NCBI GenBank assembly: GCA_001310715.1
Contig: BAXV01000093.1
Span: 1 to 11,630 of the forward strand
Direction: 5' to 3'
Source: Pseudovibrio sp. JCM 19062
GTDB lineage: Bacteria > Pseudomonadota > Alphaproteobacteria > Rhizobiales > Stappiaceae
Length of the DNA stretch: 11,630 bases
Shown: positions 9,146 to 11,630 of the stretch, piece after piece
How the letters are laid out: every line of letters starts with the position of its first letter
Position numbering within the stretch: position 1 is the stretch's first letter
Translations under genes and position numbers: made by a program
The notes under the pieces: model-generated
What the model was told of the DNA's origin: nothing
Databases searched by the model: none
The model's input: the letters and a program-made list of their open reading frames with translations, nothing else

Positions 9146-10472
9146 TCAGCGTGCGTAATAAAGGTTGGGTAGCCACAGTGCGATTTGCGGGAAGATCGTT
9201 ACCAACCCCAGACCAAAGACCATGATCGCCACAAATGGAATGATGGACTTGTAGATGTCTGTCAGCGAAATCTCTGGTGGTGCCATGGCGCGCATCAAGA
9301 ACAGGTTGTAGCCGAACGGTGGTGTCATATACGCGATCTGACAGGTGATGGTGTAAAGCACGCCGTACCAGACCAGATCGAAGCCGAGCAGCTTGACCAG
9401 TGCACGTAAAGCGGTGCCACAATCACCAGCATGGCGGTGTCATCCAGGAACATGCCCATGATGATGTAGGAGAGCTGCATCAGAAGGAGGATCTCCCAAG
9501 GGCCAAGACCCAGATCGCCCACAAAGAAGCCTTCAATGGCACGCACAGCGCCCAGACCATCAAACACAGCGCCAAATGCAAGAGCTGCAAGGATGATCCA
9601 CATGAACATGCAGCTGATCTGAAGCGTTTTTTTTCAGTGGTGATGTGCAGCAGGCGGAAAGTAAGTCGGCCCTTAAAAGCCGCCGCCAGTGTTGCCGCTG
9701 TTGCGCCCACTGCCGAGCTTTCCACCAGACTGGTCACACCCATCAGAAACAAGCCGGTCATTGCAAAGAAGATAAACAGCGGGATCACACCAGCTTGTAA
9801 AAGGCGGATCTTTTCTGCCCACGTGATCTCTGCGCGTTCTTCTTCAGACAGGGTTGGACCCAGTTCCGGCTGAAGGCGGCAACGCACCACGATGTAAAGG
9901 ATAAACAGACCGGCGAGCAGAAGACCCGGAATAGCACCAGCAAGCCAGAGCTTGCCAACCGGCTGGCGGGCGATCATGCCGTAAAGCACCAGAACCACAC
10001 TTGGCGGCACAAGAATGCCCAGTGAGGAACCGGCCTGAATAACGCCGGTCACCATGACCTTGTCATAACCACGGCGAAGCAGCTCTGGCAGAGCAATTGT
10101 TGCACCAATGGCCATGCCGGCCACAGACAGACCGTTCATGGCTGAAATCATCACCATGAGGCCCACTGTGCCGATGGCCAATCCACCATGAAGGCCACCT
10201 GTCCAGACATGAAACATCTTATAAAGATCTTCTGCGATGCCTGATTCAGAGAGCATATAGCCCATGAAAATGAATAGTGGCAGCGTGAGGAGCGGGTACC
10301 ACTTCATCAGCTTCATGCTGGCGGAGAAGGCGATTTCGGAGCCACCATCACCCCACATAAGAAGTGCGGCGATAACAGCAACGGAACCAATGGCAGCAAA
10401 AACGCGTTGCCCGGTCAGGAGCATCAGCATCATGCTGGAGAACATCAAAATTGCGATCAGCTCATAACTCAT
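9146..10472 (-). CDS. dctM: TRAP transporter large permease DctM, two frame breaks
   Basis: Inner-membrane subunit that carries the ion-coupled transport pathway. About 442 residues after correction, with a dozen or so hydrophobic segments. Seen: N-terminal LLTGQRVFAAIGSVAVIAAL, LLTLPLFIFMGYMLSESGIA, MISAMNGLSVAGMAIGATIA, the conserved QAGSSLGILVPPSVVLVLYG, and a C-terminal QIAYMTPPFGYNLFLMR. The A8 run (+ strand T8 at 9627-9634) interrupts the frame; nine A (one base lost) gives TEKKTLQISCMFMW. A missing C near 9402-9403 restores VAPLYVPLVKLLGFD. The ATG at 10472 lies inside the end of dctQ (11-nt overlap), so the pair is translationally coupled. The substrate is not readable from this subunit. 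Confidence 0.92.
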
Positions 10473-10972
10473 GGCGCAGGCCTCCCGAGGCGGCGGCCAG
10501 ATCCTTAAAGAACGTCGCGATTGCCTGAAGCAGCATCAAAAATATTCCAAAACACATAATGGCTTTAATCGGCGCCATTGGAGGCGCCCAAGCCGAGTAG
10601 CTTTCCTCTCCGTATTTGATGGCGTATTCCAGCGAGGAAAGACCGCCATAAAAGAGAAGATAAGGTAGAAGATCAGGAGCAGGATGGTCATGACATCATG
10701 GTGGCTTTGCGCCGTGGAGACCAGCTTCCGTAAAACAGATCCATGCGCACATGCGAGTTCGTTTGCATGGAATAAGCACCACCCAGAAGGTAGTAGCAGC
10801 ATGGTGAACTGTGCCGTTTCGAGCGTCCAGAGCGGCGGTGCAAAAAAGGTCTTCGCGATGGAGGAGTACAACAAGACCCCAGCATCACGAAGATGAGGTA
10901 CATGGCGAAGCGACCAACATATTTGCTGATCCAGTCCACGCACCTGACGAAAACGACTATTCCCCTTGGCAT
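10462..10972 (-). CDS. dctQ: TRAP transporter small permease DctQ, four frame breaks
   Basis: Four-helix inner-membrane partner of DctM. About 170 residues after correction, a normal length. It starts MPRGIVVFVRCVDWISKY at 10972, where TAATG overlaps the stop of the upstream hydrolase gene, and ends GGLRHEL, overlapping the dctM start. The frame breaks four times: a G lost in the G run at 10877-10880 (restoring FVMLGVLLYSSIAKTFF), a two-base loss or one-base gain near 10795-10798 (into YYLLGGAYSMQTNSHVRMDL, the best family motif), one base lost near 10687-10691 (KATMMS to MTILLLIFYL) and one lost near 10650-10657 (into FYGGLSSLEYAIKYGEES). The reconstructed helices and the conserved hydrophilic HVRMDLFY segment fit DctQ. 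This is the most heavily disrupted gene here, so true decay is not fully excluded, but both overlaps with its neighbours are intact. Confidence 0.82.
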
Positions 10973-11630
10973 TATTTGTTTGCCCTTGTTTCTTTTGTTT
11001 CTCCCTGCCCGCTCACAGCTGTTTCCTTGCTAAACTGCGGTAGGACTTGCAAAATTGCCTCTCCTAACAACTCTGCGATTTTCTCCTGCCCTGCCTGCGT
11101 CGCGATCAAGTCATTGCGAACTTCAATCATGACGTTGAGCAAGCCGCGAGACTGTGCCTGATCAACAAGGGTATGAGTAACCCCGTCTTCCGGCCCATAC
11201 GGTTCGTTTCTTTGGATGTCGTAGAGCGCTGACGGGCACAGCTCTTCCAGCAAAGCATCTGCAAAGCGGGTATCGCTGTCATGCAAAACGCCCACCTCAA
11301 CAGCCCGTCTCTCGCCGTTGTAAACCGGGGTAAACGAGTGGATGGTGATCAAAATAGGGTGTTGGCCAGATGCCTGCTTAGCGTCGATTACTTGTTTCAC
11401 TGCGCACTGGAACGGGCGGTAGAATCTGGTGACCCGATCTTGCTTCTGTTCGTCACTCAGGGAGCGTTGCCCGGGATCTCATAGATCTCGCTCTTGACCG
11501 GCATGGCGCTTGGGGCCTCCGGCGGGCGGTTGCAATCGTAAACCAGCCGCGAAATTCGTTGCGCGACGAGTGGCGCGTTCAATTTGGTCGTTAGGAGTGT
11601 TGCGACGCTAAAGCTCCCGGATCCCACGCC
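10972..11630 (-). CDS. N-formylglutamate amidohydrolase family protein (5' partial, one frame break)
   Basis: Zinc-type amidohydrolase of the FGase/HutG-like family (PF05013), which classically cleaves N-formyl-glutamate to formate and glutamate. The 5' end lies beyond the right edge; about 219 residues are visible, so roughly the first 40-50 are missing. Seen: NAPLVAQRISRLVYDCNRPP, EIYEIPGNRSLSDEQ (after restoring one base lost near 11465-11467), ITIHSFTPVYNGERR, VGVLHDSD, RNEPYGPEDG and MIEVRNDLI, a motif series characteristic of the family. Its stop shares TAATG with the dctQ start, so it belongs to the TRAP operon. No histidine-utilisation genes are nearby, making formylglutamate an unlikely substrate. 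Cleavage of a gamma-glutamyl or other N-acyl amino acid made by the downstream enzymes is a reasonable inference, not shown. Confidence 0.85.

Noticed and set aside
9400..9873. 157-codon open frame on the + strand
   Set aside because: It is antisense to dctM. Hydrophobic permease codons read backwards give a charged, low-quality protein.
2..11630. A block of decaying pseudogenes
   Set aside because: Catalytic and motif residues, gene overlaps and normal lengths are all preserved, and each break is a 1-2 base indel in a short repeat. Real decay would also show nonsense and missense changes in key sites.

Overview
The window looks like chromosomal DNA from an alphaproteobacterium. TRAP transporters, a Tat-exported solute-binding protein and a long-form aminopeptidase P fit Rhodobacterales or Rhizobiales, perhaps the marine Stappiaceae (Pseudovibrio/Roseibium-like). 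The taxon is inferred from protein style and moderate GC; no marker gene is present.

Two convergent gene blocks are present. On the + strand (2-3777) are the paired ATPases of a dipeptide/oligopeptide ABC importer (DppD/OppD-like, then DppF/OppF-like), followed 11 nt later by a roughly 600-residue M24 Xaa-Pro aminopeptidase: a peptide uptake and hydrolysis unit whose permease and binding-protein genes probably lie to the left of the window. On the - strand (11630-3862) is a long apparent operon. Read in its own direction it encodes an N-formylglutamate-amidohydrolase-family hydrolase (5' end outside the window), TRAP small permease DctQ, TRAP large permease DctM, a 138-nt gap, Tat-exported solute-binding protein DctP, a 124-nt spacer with a strong hairpin, a glutamine-synthetase-family gamma-glutamyl ligase, an aldehyde dehydrogenase and an iron-type alcohol dehydrogenase. 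The blocks meet at an intrinsic terminator (3793-3826) whose U tract serves the - strand operon.

The - strand genes make biochemical sense as one pathway. The TRAP system imports a small compound, the GS-like ligase attaches glutamate to its amine, the alcohol dehydrogenase and aldehyde dehydrogenase oxidise the alcohol end to an acid, and an amidohydrolase releases glutamate. An amino alcohol such as ethanolamine fits this enzyme set best (ethanolamine to gamma-glutamyl-ethanolamide to gamma-glutamyl-glycine to glycine). This is an inference and has not been tested.

All ten genes are interrupted by frame breaks. I located 18 sites where adding or removing one or two bases, mostly in short homopolymers, restores conserved family sequence. 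After correction every complete gene has a normal family length and its proper stop codon. This pattern points to uncorrected sequencing indels rather than gene decay, so the genes are listed as full-length CDSs with their frame breaks noted. No tRNA, rRNA, CRISPR array, insertion sequence or phage element was seen.
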